Below are positions 45,250-56,783 of a DNA stretch of 64,000 bases, piece after piece. The notes beneath the pieces were generated by a model, which did not search any database, was not told the DNA's origin, and saw only the letters and a list, made by a program, of their open reading frames with translations. The first letter of the stretch is position 1, and each line of letters opens with the position of its first letter. The stretch comes from Leucosporidium creatinivorum (Eukaryota; Basidiomycota; Microbotryomycetes; Leucosporidiales; Leucosporidiaceae): the NCBI GenBank assembly GCA_001600635.1, contig BCKL01000004.1, positions 1,433,896 to 1,497,895 of the forward strand, in the 5' to 3' direction. The translations under genes and the position numbers were made by a program.

Positions 45250-47040
45250 TTACTCCTGGGGGATGTAGCCGGTCTTCTCGTTGCTGCCGTTGCCATCGCG
45301 AGTGATAGCCCTGAGACTGAGTCCATCACGAGTGAGAGGGCTGCGGAGGCTCATGCCGTCGTGTCCATTCTTCTCGTTGTGGGAGCGGGCGGCCTCCATC
45401 ATGTGAGGAGGGGCGTGGATGATCTCGCGAGCGGTGTCGGAGAGGAGGGTGGTCTGGATGAAGGCTCCGACGATCTGCGGTCAGGAGGCAAGGTCAGCTT
45501 TCAGCTCGTCGGCGAGAAAGTCGGCGGCGACTTACGGTGGCGGGGATGTTGGTTAGGCAGGCGAGGACAGCGTAGCTCTTGTGGGCAGTGAAGCATCCGT
45601 GACCGTAGACAGCGGAGCAAGCAATGCGTCCTCCAAGGTCGCGAGCGGTCTGCAGTACGAGAGAGGTCAGCTTCGAACGACGAACCGGCAGAGACGAACG
45701 CCGAACGTACGTTGAGGGCGACGGAGGCGGGAGAGAATGCCCAAATGATGGAGGAATAAGAAAGAGCACTGTTAGAGCGTCCAAGGTCAGCTGAGAGGTC
45801 CGAAAGACGCTCCGTCATAGCTCAAGCCGAACGAAGCTCACATCACGAAGGGAACGGTGGCCATCGAGACGGTGAAGGTCGAGCCGTCGAGGCAAGTGAA
45901 CACGACGATGGCGAGTACGACATTGGCCATGAACTCGGTCTGTGGAACGGCGGCTGCGAGTCAGCACTGCAAGCGACAAGTGAGTGGCCTTCGGCGCAGG
46001 ACTCACGAGGAAGAGGTAGCTGGTCTGCTGTCCAGTTCCGGGGAAGAGAGCGAGGATTCCAGCTGGCTGAGTAAGAGGAGGGTCAGCCGAGCTCATGATG
46101 GGGCAGCTCGAGGCAACTCACTCCCGAGGGCGAGAAGATTTGGGCCTCGCCGACAGGTCCAGCGGCCATGAGAGCGCCGTGGATGGCGTCAAACTCGACC
46201 TTGTACATGCCGTAGACACACCAAGTCGCAACCATGGCGCCGAAGAGCTGGGAGAGAAGGTAGAAGGGGACCTTGCGAGCGGGGAATCCCTTGAAGGCCC
46301 AGAAAGCGATGGCTGTAGGCGAGTTGTAGGTCAGCCAGCAGCGCGCAAGGTTGTTCGTCTCTCTGCACCCACTGTAGCAGGGCGAGAGGTGACCTCCGGA
46401 TGTAGCAGATGCGATAATGACGGCGACTGAGGAAAGGCCGAGGGTCAGTCTAGCACTTTCAGCGCTGCTCGAGGGAACTCACGAGCAATTCCCATGCCGT
46501 AGGCGAGTCCTACGGTGAGCAGGTTGCCATAACCCTCCTCCTTGACGGCCGCGGTGGTGAAGAAGGCAGCCGAAGCGCCAATGCCGAAAAGGACCTGTTC
46601 GGCGGAGAGCAGGGTCAGCAGGTGCGCGACTATCTATAGCTCGCAAACAATCGCTCACGTAGAAGAAGACGCCCAAAAACTCAGCGAAGCCTGTAGAACA
46701 GCACACAAGAGGACGGGGGGGAGTCAGCAATGCGCCCACACCGGCTCGGCTGGCCGCGCCTCCCGCCGTCGCCACCGCGCGCTCAAGCGAGTTCAGCGAG
46801 GGAAACACGTACACTCGGTCAAGAGGGGAGGGCGACGAGTCTCCCAGGTAACAAGCCACTTGGGGGGAGCCTGCTGGGGAGCAGCATGATGCACTCGGCG
46901 AGGCTGGAGGACGTCGGCGATCTTTGACCAGGGATTGGAGGGTCAGTTTGGGAGGCTAGCGAGCGCAACCAGCGAGCTTCACCTACACCAGTCTCGATAT
47001 CTCCTGCTGCCCTGTCGAGGTGTCCGCGTTGAGCTTGCAT
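45250..47040 (-). CDS. Aquaporin-like (MIP family) channel, non-canonical NPA boxes
   Basis: Six-helix membrane channel of the MIP family. It starts MQAQRGHLDRAAGDIETG, spliced to a cytosolic segment (APPKWLVTWETRRPPLL). Helix 1 is ECFAEFLGVFFYVLFGIGAS. The first half-helix loop reads SATSGGHLSPCYT, where SGxHLNPAVT is usual, so the first NPA box is SPC. Later helices include FPARKVPFYLLSQLFGAMVA, EFMANVVLAIVVFTCLDGS and FSPASVALNTARDLG, where NPARD is usual: the second box is NTA with the following Arg retained. The C-terminal helix YAVLACLTNIPATIVGAF is followed by a cytosolic tail ending TGYIPQE. The introns join both motifs in phase, so the changes are not splice errors. Substrate (water, small neutral solutes or other) cannot be inferred. 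Confidence 0.85.
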
Positions 47041-48299
47041 TGGTGTGTGAGTGGGAGGTGTGCGAGAAGAGCGAGTTGTGGAGGAGGAAGAAGAGCGACG
47101 AGGAGCCCCCTTTGATGAACAGCGAACGATTGCGGGGCTCGTTACGATGCAAGTCGGTCGACGGTCGGTCGGGAGCAGATCTGAGCCTTGAGCCGAAGTC
47201 CTGCAGACGAGCGCGTGTCCGGGAGGCCTAAAATACCTTCTGGCTGCGCCTGGGGAAAAAGGCCGAGGTGGGCGTTGTGGGTTGAGCCTCCAATCGAGGT
47301 CGAAGGAGAGAAGCGCTGCATGACAGCAGGAAGGGAGGGCAAAGGAAAGGCAAGCAGGAGCAGTGACAATCAGGAAGGAGAGCTGTAAATTGCTCAATCG
47401 CCTGGCTCAAGGCCTTCCCGCCACAGAAGAGCTTGGCGCTTCCTCTGAAGGTGGGGACAATCTCACACGGTGCCCCTCCTTCCAGAGGCCAGATCGCACA
47501 TCTCGTGAGGTCGATCAAACGTCCCCACCTGTCTCCGTCGCGTCTGCCTGATGAGCTGAGCCGACCTTTTGAAGGACGAGACGATCTGGAAGCGGTCTCC
47601 GGCTGCTGCTTGCCAGTAGCCGTTCCAGTGGCATGACAGCGGTCGAGAGACGTACTGGGGGACGATTCATGTACTTGTTACAGCTGACCGAGTCGAGCCG
47701 AACGACGGGCTACAGCTGGGAGAGGAGACGGGACGCGCGAAGGGAGAGACTCGGAGGACCGAGAACGCCGAGGTGGCAATTGAACGACCGCTGTAGTCGG
47801 GCTGAGGGTATAGCTGGCCGCTCAAGAGTACTGCCTAATCGCCCTTGGCTGCTCAAATACTCAGCGATATCGAGCCGGTCTCGTTGATTCCAGCGACGCT
47901 GGCGGAGAATCGCTTGTCGAAGTCGACGGCGCCGAGCTGCAGCAGAGGCGGATGCGGGCTGTTGGAGCAGCCTGCGCTGCTTACTTCGAGTGTACAAGAA
48001 GGTGTTGAGTGAGAAGGAGAGAATAGAGAAAGCGGCAGCAGGCTTTGAAGACCGAGGGAACGAAGCTGCCGAGGCGAGGGTTCGACGGCGCTAGTCCTCC
48101 TTTCACAAGGCCTGCGAGCAGCGGTGCAGGTCTCTTGGTGATCTGTTTGGCTTGATACCATGGTCAGACGAGTGAAGTGACGAGAAGAGGAGGAGAAGAG
48201 CGATCAAGAGATCTAGAGCGAGAGGGCCTTCAGCTCTTCGACTTCATCTCTTCCGCTCGTATCTCGCCATGCAAGTCGTTCGGGACCTCGAAGGTTGCT
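47041..48299. other. 1.2-kb intergenic region without recognised gene
   Basis: Between the divergent aquaporin-like gene and the small acidic-protein gene. Short frames on both strands lack splice consistency or protein-like motifs. It probably holds promoters and the unresolved first exon of the next gene. Confidence 0.4.
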
Positions 48300-48694
48300 C
48301 AGCCTGACACATCGCTCTACACAGGTCCTCTGCCCCTCAGAACACCGCTCCCAAGCCCTCGGCCGAGGATTCCTCCGCTCCTGAGCAGCCCACGAGCGAG
48401 GTGCGTCAGAGTCGCTGAGCTCGCTTCGCATGCTGAGAGCTGGCGCTGACGAAGCTCGACAATCTAAAGAGTACCCAAACTTCCCCTAACATCGCCCAGC
48501 CTACGCACTTTGAAGGCGAGACGGCGCAGCAGCACGCCGAGAGCCTCGGAGGACCTCCCGCCGACTTCCTCAACTTGGAGGAGAAGATCAAGTGAGTGCT
48601 CAGGGGGAGGAGCGGCTAAAGGATTCAGATAGCTGACTGTTGCTTCTGCTCCGTCACCGATCTCAGAGACGTCCTCTCCGGCAAGACCGAGTAG
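48300..48694 (+). CDS. Small hydrophilic protein, 5' end unresolved
   Basis: Small hydrophilic protein in at least three exons: SSAPQNTAPKPSAEDSSAPE with QPTSE; then STQTSPNIAQPTHFEGETAQ, QHAESLGGPPADFLNLEEKI; then KDVLSGKTE and stop (TAG 48692-48694). Introns have GTGCGT and GTGAGT donors. The C-terminal block, where the exon join restores KDVLSGK, looks conserved rather than random, but no family is recognised. The start codon is not found: the first in-phase ATG candidate near 48271 is in another frame, so a further upstream exon is likely. Confidence 0.5.
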
Positions 48695-48883
48695 CGCTTC
48701 TCGGCGATGGCTGCTGGAGCGGGTCTCAAAGGCTAGGTGTATCTGGTTCGCGTAGGAGATTGGAAACAACATGATACGAGATGCGCTTGAACTCTCTCAG
48801 ACGCCTCACAAGCGCTGTCTCGAAGGACACCGGCCGAGCCGAGCGCGAAAGATCAGTCGAGGCCGTCTAGCTTCCAACAATGT

Positions 48884-49834
48884 CTATTCGAAGACGATCC
48901 GAGCACCCTCAACGTCTCCGATAGTCCTCTTCTCCCCCTTCCCAGTGCTCACACCGACCTCATACAATCCCTCCCCGCGCTCCTCGACCCATTTCTTCTC
49001 GGCCTCGCTCTTCGCCTCGCGAACAAAGACCTTGATCTTGCCCTCGCCAATGGGGTGGTCGAGCTCGTATTGATGGAAGCTTCCGGAAGGTGAGGCGGCG
49101 AGGATAGGTGCGAGAAGGGAGAGGTAGCGGTCGAGTTGGTTCGGCGCCGAGAGGAGGACGAGCGAGGAGATGCCCGAGGTTCCATTCGGCTGGTCGGCGA
49201 GGCGCTCGGGGACCTGTGAGTGGTACTGATAGTCAGATCAAGTCGCCCGGGAAGCCCTACAGCAGCACTCACCCTCCATCCACGCTCGCTGACATCTTCA
49301 CACCAAAACGGCCGCCTTCCTCGCTCCCCAGCATCTCCACCGACCACAGGGAAGGCTACCTCCCACCTGACATGCTGTCCCTGCTTGTTCAATCGTCCTC
49401 CAGCGACTGGCTGATCGAAGGTGGCTTCGCCCGACGCGCCGTTGATGCTATCGACCCGTGCTTTGGCCGTCGAGGGAGCAGGAGCGAGCGACCAGTCGAT
49501 CCAACCGTCCTTCTTCTTGCCCCACCAATGTGCAGCGCGCTTCTCGGAGCTAGTACCGGAGGTGAAGGCGATGAGCTCGAGGTCTGTGATTCGTGTGTGG
49601 GGGTCAACGTCTGTAGCTCGCTTTGTAGAGCAAGAGGGAGTGACGGAGAGCAGAAGGAGATAGCTACGTACATACTCCATCCTTCAGCGAGACGAGCACG
49701 TTCTCGGTGAGGCCGTCGGCATGCTGCCCGCCTGGGATGAGCTCGAAGCCTGCGGAGGAGAGCCACTGGAGCGATTCGGCGGCGATGGAGGGGACTAGCA
49801 GGATCAAGTGGTCGAGTTGTGAGATCTGTGCCAT
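48884..49834 (-). CDS. Glyoxalase-like domain protein
   Basis: Predicted cytosolic protein with a glyoxalase/vicinal-oxygen-chelate-like fold (Glyoxalase_3 type). It starts MAQISQLDHLILLVPSI, with the His of DHLILLV as the likely first metal ligand. PGGQHADGLTENVLVSLKDG follows, joined across an intron at VY to LELIAFTSG, which gives the family's YLELIAF strand. Then come AAHWWGKKKDGWIDWSLAP and PVAGGRLNKQGQHVRWEVAFP, and a C-terminal second module (HQYELDHPIGEGKIKVFVRE) ending GARIVFE. Two introns. Function unknown; related fungal genes are annotated only by domain. Confidence 0.82.
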
Positions 49835-50345
49835 GTTGCTGAGCGTGGAGATGCGACGAGACGATAAGGTAGGAAGCGAAAGAGGTGCGCCGACGGCAAA
49901 GCGCCTTCTCGTCGACTTGAGTCAAGTGAGGTTTCACGTTCTGTGCTGCAAGCTGCCTTCGCCTAGGTTACACTAGCTAGGCTCGCTGCTCCAGAGCTTG
50001 CACCCCTGGGGCTTCAGCTGCAACCAGCGCTAGATGTGATCCTTCCCGATCAGGAGCGCCGAAGCAGGAGCGCCGAGCTCGCCCATCACAGCCCAGTCGG
50101 TCGGGAGAAACTGACTTGATACTAGATTCGCTCAGGTCACGACCCAAGGCCTGAGGCCCGAGGTGCTGCATGCTGCCCTGCTCGGTGGACAGCCTGCGAG
50201 CAACGCCGAAGTGGGCCTAGCTCGGCGCTCCCTCCCGCTCTCACCACCTGGTGAAGCCTGGCGCCTGTCCTAGAGGTAGAGGCAGCAAAAATGAAGACCG
50301 CACCACCTGCAGCCAGGACGACCCCGCCCGGCAAAAAGAGAACAG
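49835..50345. other. Intergenic 5' of glyoxalase-like gene
   Basis: Promoter region of the glyoxalase-like gene and 3' flank of the tRNA. No protein gene is seen. The tRNA's T-run terminator lies just at its right edge. Confidence 0.4.
50329..50345 (-). terminator. Pol III T-run terminator after tRNA
   Basis: On the transcribed minus strand, CTCTTTTTGCC follows the tRNA 3' end by a few bases. A run of five T residues is the standard RNA polymerase III stop. Confidence 0.7.
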
Positions 50346-50434
50346 TGCCCAGTGGCGGGATCGAACCGCCGACATCAGACTAAACGCTTGTAGAAGTATT
50401 AGGTCTGCATCATAACCGACTAGATCAACCGGGC
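50346..50434 (-). tRNA. tRNA-Ile (AAT), intron-containing
   Basis: On the minus strand the acceptor stem GCCCGGT pairs with ACTGGGC (one G-U), with discriminator A. The D arm contains AGTCGGTTA, the anticodon stem is CAGAC/GTCTG, and the T arm is GGCGG-TTCGATC-CCGCC. The segment between anticodon-stem strands is 22 nt, not 7. It begins CTAATA, the usual tRNA-Ile(AAU) loop start (anticodon AAT, wobble A expected to become inosine), so an intron of about 15 nt sits one base after the anticodon. A terminator follows. Isotype relies on the loop sequence; the intron boundaries are approximate. Confidence 0.88.
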
Positions 50435-51240
50435 TTTGCTTTTTTTTCGGCTTCCAACTGGCAGAATACTGCTAGCCACATTGTGCGATTCCGCGTTTGT
50501 CGGCGATGTCGGCGATGAAGCTCGGGGATCATGGGCGTCGAACGCGACACTTTCGTCTGCCTGACGAGGTGAGCGGCCCTTGCGAGCTCGAACAACCGTT
50601 GATATGACTTCGCTCGAATCAGGCGCGAACGTGCAGCAGAGCATGCTCGGCGCTGAGGGATTGTCCGCTCGTTCTCTCGAGAACGGCGTCCCTCGTCGAC
50701 CAAACATTCATCGTTCTGCTCACTAGTATCTCTCCACATGTTTTTGTGCAGTGTCGTGCGGTAGCAAGAGTTGCCCGGCGAGCAAGGCCAGGGAGGGCGA
50801 GGCTAAGAGCTGGCTGCGCCGAGCTTTCCGAGTCCGACCCTCTTTTCGAGTTGACCGCATCCTGAAGCTCACCCTGTCGCCGAGGAAAGCTTAAACACAA
50901 AGGAGTATGAATCTGACAGCCGTGCAGGAGGTCGTCGGCGAGTGCGAGGCGGAAAGGATGTCACTTGCCCTCCTCGGCGGAGCTCACGTCGCCGAGCACG
51001 GCATTTTGCGACGTCTTTTGAGCCTTGCAGAGTCTGTAAGAGCATCGGAGGTCAATCAAGCACTATATGTACCCCCTCGTAGACCTGGGCTTCTGTTCAC
51101 ATCCCCCTTGACGTTTCTCGGCCCGAGGAAGACGGGCTCGCGAAACCGAATCGCCTCTTGTCCTCCTCCAACATCGCTTCTCTCTGGTCGCTTCGCCTTC
51201 CCGGCTCGTCGAGCCACTACCAGGTGAGCTGGACTGAACA
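50435..51240. other. Intergenic, possible leader of next gene
   Basis: Upstream of the DUF4259-like gene. Several weakly protein-like frames are open, and one (about 51060-51223) ends at a GTGAGC donor that could splice to the PTTGAWGFG exon. The evidence is insufficient to call it coding. Confidence 0.35.
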
Positions 51241-51804
51241 ATGCACTCTAGCAATCCTCAGCTGACCTCCTACACCGAGAGCAGCCTACCACTCACTCGA
51301 AACTCACAGCCAACCACGGGCGCCTGGGGATTCGGCCTCTTCCACAGCGACGCGGACCTCGAACTCATCGGCGACATCGACGCCGTAGCTCAAGCGTACC
51401 TCCCGCCCAACTCGTCGCTCGAGTATCCCGAGAACCGCGACGCCGTCCGTGACGCCCTCGACGGAGGAGCTCTCGCCCAGATTCTCCCTCACTTCACCAA
51501 CCAGCCCACGGCGACTGTTTACACCCTCGTGATGGCGATGCAACTCGGCTGCAAGATCTCGGACGAGCAGCGCAAGACGTTGGGCAAGCAGGCGAAGAGG
51601 GGAAGCTTCTACGAGGTCGCTCAGCAGCAGGTCGCGAGGGCCGTCAAGGACTACCCCAACGACGGAACGCCCTGGCAATTCAACAGCCTCGGACTCTTGG
51701 ACACCATGTCGCTCAAGGGCTCGGGCGTCACCCAGGAGCAAATTGACGAGTTCACGGCGACCGGCGACGAGAGCGCGCTCGGTCTCGGCGAGGGTCAGAA
51801 GTAG
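51241..51804 (+). CDS. DUF4259-like small protein
   Basis: The unspliced frame of 187 codons begins MHSSNPQLTSYTESS. The motif TGAWGFGLFHSDADLELIGD resembles the GxWG-x-G-x-F-x-(N/S)D opening of DUF4259 proteins, whose function is unknown. The rest is helical (VAQAYLPPNSSLEYPENRDA, TVYTLVMAMQLGCKISDEQR) and ends SALGLGEGQK. A GCTGAC branch-like site and CACAG just before PTTGAWG suggest that the stretch from about 51223 to 51302 could be an intron, making the true start further upstream. No membrane segment or signal peptide. Soluble, role unknown. Confidence 0.65.
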   Translation: MHSSNPQLTSYTESSLPLTRNSQPTTGAWGFGLFHSDADLELIGDIDAVAQAYLPPNSSLEYPENRDAVRDALDGGALAQILPHFTNQPTATVYTLVMAMQLGCKISDEQRKTLGKQAKRGSFYEVAQQQVARAVKDYPNDGTPWQFNSLGLLDTMSLKGSGVTQEQIDEFTATGDESALGLGEGQK

Positions 51805-52116
51805 GGGCAGTCTCGGCGTAGCATCCTCGTCCTCCCTCCTTACCCTTCTTTCCCCTTTCTCGCTTCTCCCTCGCTTGAGCATCGCCCGACCTCGGCACTA
51901 CCCGCGTCGAGTCTCGGCGTTGAAGTAGTCTCTCCCTTCCTATAATCGTCTCCCCCTTCTCATAGTCGTCGAAATCGTGCTCTCGGTCTCTCAGACAGCG
52001 CAGCAGCGAGACAACGATGAAGAAGAGCCGGCGAGTGTTTCCAGATTAAGAGAGGCGTACAGCAAAGAATAGATAACCGACTATGAGAGATCCTGCGGCG
52101 ACTCGAGGCCAGCCGT
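51805..52116. other. Intergenic between convergent genes
   Basis: 3' flanks of the DUF4259-like and phosphatase genes; pyrimidine-rich, with no coding signal. Confidence 0.4.
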
Positions 52117-54294
52117 TCAAACGGAGAGGCCAACCTTGAGGAACGTCCAAGGCATACCAATCGATGCGATCCAACCGATACCAGCGTACTGCGAAGCGAA
52201 GGAGACCATAGTCAGCTCAGGTTCGAATGAGAGAAGCAAGAAAGCGACGCCGAGGCCCTCCAACTCACCACAAACACCTTCGTCAAGACATCGGCGTCCC
52301 TCCTCACTCCGTCACCGCCATCATGTCGATATCCACCCGCCTGCTTCGTCCCAGCATACTCCTCGGCCGCAGCACTCTTCTTCGCCGAGCGCACCTTCTC
52401 CAGCGGATCCTCGGTTGCCCCATTGCTGCGATTGCGGAGGGAGGCAGGGAGGCTGCGAGTGGAAGAGGAAGAGAGAGAAGGCGACTCGGGGGAATCGGGG
52501 CCTTCGAGTTCGTGTAGGGAAGGGAGGTCGAGGATGGATGGAATGGGGTGGAGGCCATCGGTCTTCTTGTAGGCGTCGTCTGTGCAAAACCCCAAGTGTC
52601 AGCACCGGAGCGCGCACTAGAGGGAGCAGCAGACCGAGCTCACATTTGGTGGCCTCAAGGTAGTGCCGACGAGGAAGGAGGAAGGAAGAGAAGAAGCGAA
52701 AGACGGGAGGGAGGATGGCATGGCACGCCTCCTTGGCCACGAGGCGCCAGGTGAAAATGGAGAGGACGCCTACGGACGAGAGCAGAACGGTCAGCCTGGC
52801 TCGTCCAGCTCGTTACGACCCCACGCACCGATAAGAAGCTTCGCCAACACGGCCGCGCCCCAAACGCTCCCGCTCAAAAGCGAGTCGAACGCAGCTCCGA
52901 CGGTCGACTCGAAGAAGTTCGTGGGACACCAGTTGCGTCCGACGACCAAGCCGGCGACGACGGAGAGGAAGGCCACGGCGTCTTCGAAGCAGGGGCAGTC
53001 CTCGGCGGGGGCGGGATGGACGAAGACGAGGAAGAGGGTCGCGGGGATCATGGTGGCGGTTACTAGAGAGGTGCAGAGGGTCAGGAGTCGCCCTACAGTC
53101 ACGAAGGAGGAAGACCCACCGAGCCACCCCGAGGTGAGGGTGAAGGACTCCACGATATCTTCGAGAAGCCAGTAGCCGAGCCAGCAGAGCACGCCCATGA
53201 CCGAGCCGACGGTGATGTCGACCATGGAGTGCTGTCGACGGAGAGAGGGTTAGTGCAGAAAAGTATTAGTCGGCTCCTCGACTCACCATGCCAGTGTAGA
53301 GCCGGCCGAAGACGACGGAGACGGTGATGAGAGCCAAGGCGAAGTAGACGAGGGTGTTAATGATCGAGTGTCCGGGATTGTGGCGCCACAGGAGCTCGCC
53401 AAAGTAGAGCGCCATCGATACGGTGGTGCTGTAAGTCAGGAAGAGGGTCAGCTCCATCCGTTCTCCAGCAAACCCGAGAGCGAGAACTCACGTCGAGTGC
53501 GTAGATGGGAAGCCATACTCGAGGGCGTGGTTGCCGACCGACAGCCTCACTAATGGTGGAGAGAAGGGTCTCGGCACGCAGAAGAGATCCTTGAGCACCG
53601 AGGTGAGGTATCCTCCAGCGGCGAGGACGTAGAGCAGCCTGGGAGGGGGGGCGAGAGGTCAGCGGAAGGCCATCGGAACGCACGGGATCAACACATACCC
53701 TCGACCGATGTCAGCGTGACCGAACCAGAAGGGCATGGGAACGCAGATCATGAAGAAGGAGTGAGTGCCGAGGAGCGACGACTTGACAAAGTACTCGTCC
53801 AGCGCGGGAGTCCTCCAGCTCTGTTGTAGAGCAGTAGAGAGAGCAGAAGGAGGTCAGTGGATATCCTAGCTGTACCTCAGCCCCCACCGCTCCCATCCGA
53901 GCCCTCGCTGCAGCCGTTGCACGCTCAGTCCTCGTCTCGTCCGCCAAACACGCCTGGTTCTGCTGTCTACTAGACTCACCTGAATAGCCTGCAAGTAAGG
54001 CATCTCCCTCTCCAAGCTCTTGACCGCCATAGACCTCACGCGGTCCCTCCAACCCGGCAGCAGCTTCGCATAGACGCTGGGCTCCAACCTCCCTAACGCG
54101 ACCTCTCTCGGCTCGACAACTTCATCGACGGTACGCTCCTTCTCCTCGAGGTCATCGGCGAGGTGTACGAGAGGCGAGGAAGGTGCTGGTGTAGTCGAAC
54201 GGGAAAGCGGCGAAGGGTTGAGCGGTGAGGAAGAGGGCGACGAAGGGCGCGGGGAGGGGACAGCAGGCGAAAGAGTGCGGGAAGAGGGTGCCAT
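52117..54294 (-). CDS. LCB3-like sphingoid base phosphate phosphatase
   Basis: PAP2-superfamily membrane phosphatase expected in the ER, dephosphorylating long-chain base 1-phosphates. It starts MAPSSRTLSPAVPSPRPSSP, with a Ser/Pro-rich cytosolic leader, then LLGTHSFFMICVPMPFWFGH. The three phosphatase motifs are present: KDLFCVPRP (K-x6-RP), YGFPSTHST (PSTH variant of PSGH) and FGRLYTGMHSMVDI (R-x5-H-x3-D). Several hydrophobic helices follow (SVMGVLCWLGYWLLEDIVES, MIPATLFLVFVHPAP), and the tail ends YAGIGWIASIGMPWTFLKV. This matches the motif form and length of yeast LCB3/YSR3 and animal SGPP. About nine introns, with no frame defects. Substrate specificity is inferred from the motif variants. 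Confidence 0.9.
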
Positions 54295-54497
54295 GCTGCA
54301 GGCGAGTAGCCGTGTACTGCTACCCCTGCCGTTATTACCGAGCCGATAAGACGAGACGGAGACGAGCGAGAAGGCGGAGGTCAACCTGAGAAAGGCCGAG
54401 CGATTCAAAACAGAGCACGGGCCATCTATCGCCGAGAGTATCGCGTGAAGCTGCAAAGGAGGTAATCTTGTTACATCGAGCTAGGTCATCTGCACAC

Positions 54498-56327
<1,830 letters not shown>

Positions 56328-56783
56328 CGCAACAGTCGACTACAGAAACGAAACGAGGTGAAGTTGGAGCGCAAGAGAGCGCAGGGCGCCGCTGAGCTAC
56401 GACTAAGCCGTGACTCCTTAATCAGCTAACAGCTTACAAGTCAGCTCGTGCAGTCTTAGTCGTTCAGTTAAAGCTCTGTACTGCTCTACAGCTCCATCTG
56501 TGGCCCTACAGAGGAGCCATCTTCGCGCGCCCCAAGTCCCCTTCGGCGAAGTCGATGCCGCTGCCGCTCTTCTCTCTCCTGCCTCTCACTGCTCATTCTC
56601 GTCTCATCTTCATCGACTATATCTATCGCACTCTGCAGCACGATATCCTCAGCTTCAACATCGGCTACTCCTCCTCCCCGCACTGCTCCCCGTCCCGCGC
56701 CTCGCTTCCCAGCTTCCTGCCCATCTCGAAGCAGCCTGCGGGTCGTTGTCTTCCCTCTACTTTTGCACAAGTATTCGACTGTG
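56328..56783. other. Divergent promoter, RPT6 and thioesterase
   Basis: Shared upstream region. I see no convincing copy of the yeast Rpn4 element (GGTGGCAAA) by eye. No gene is seen. Confidence 0.4.

Noticed and set aside
51304-51882. 192-codon minus-strand frame opposite the DUF4259-like gene
   Set aside because: Leu/Val/Arg-rich antisense shadow without motifs; the plus strand has the motif-bearing protein.
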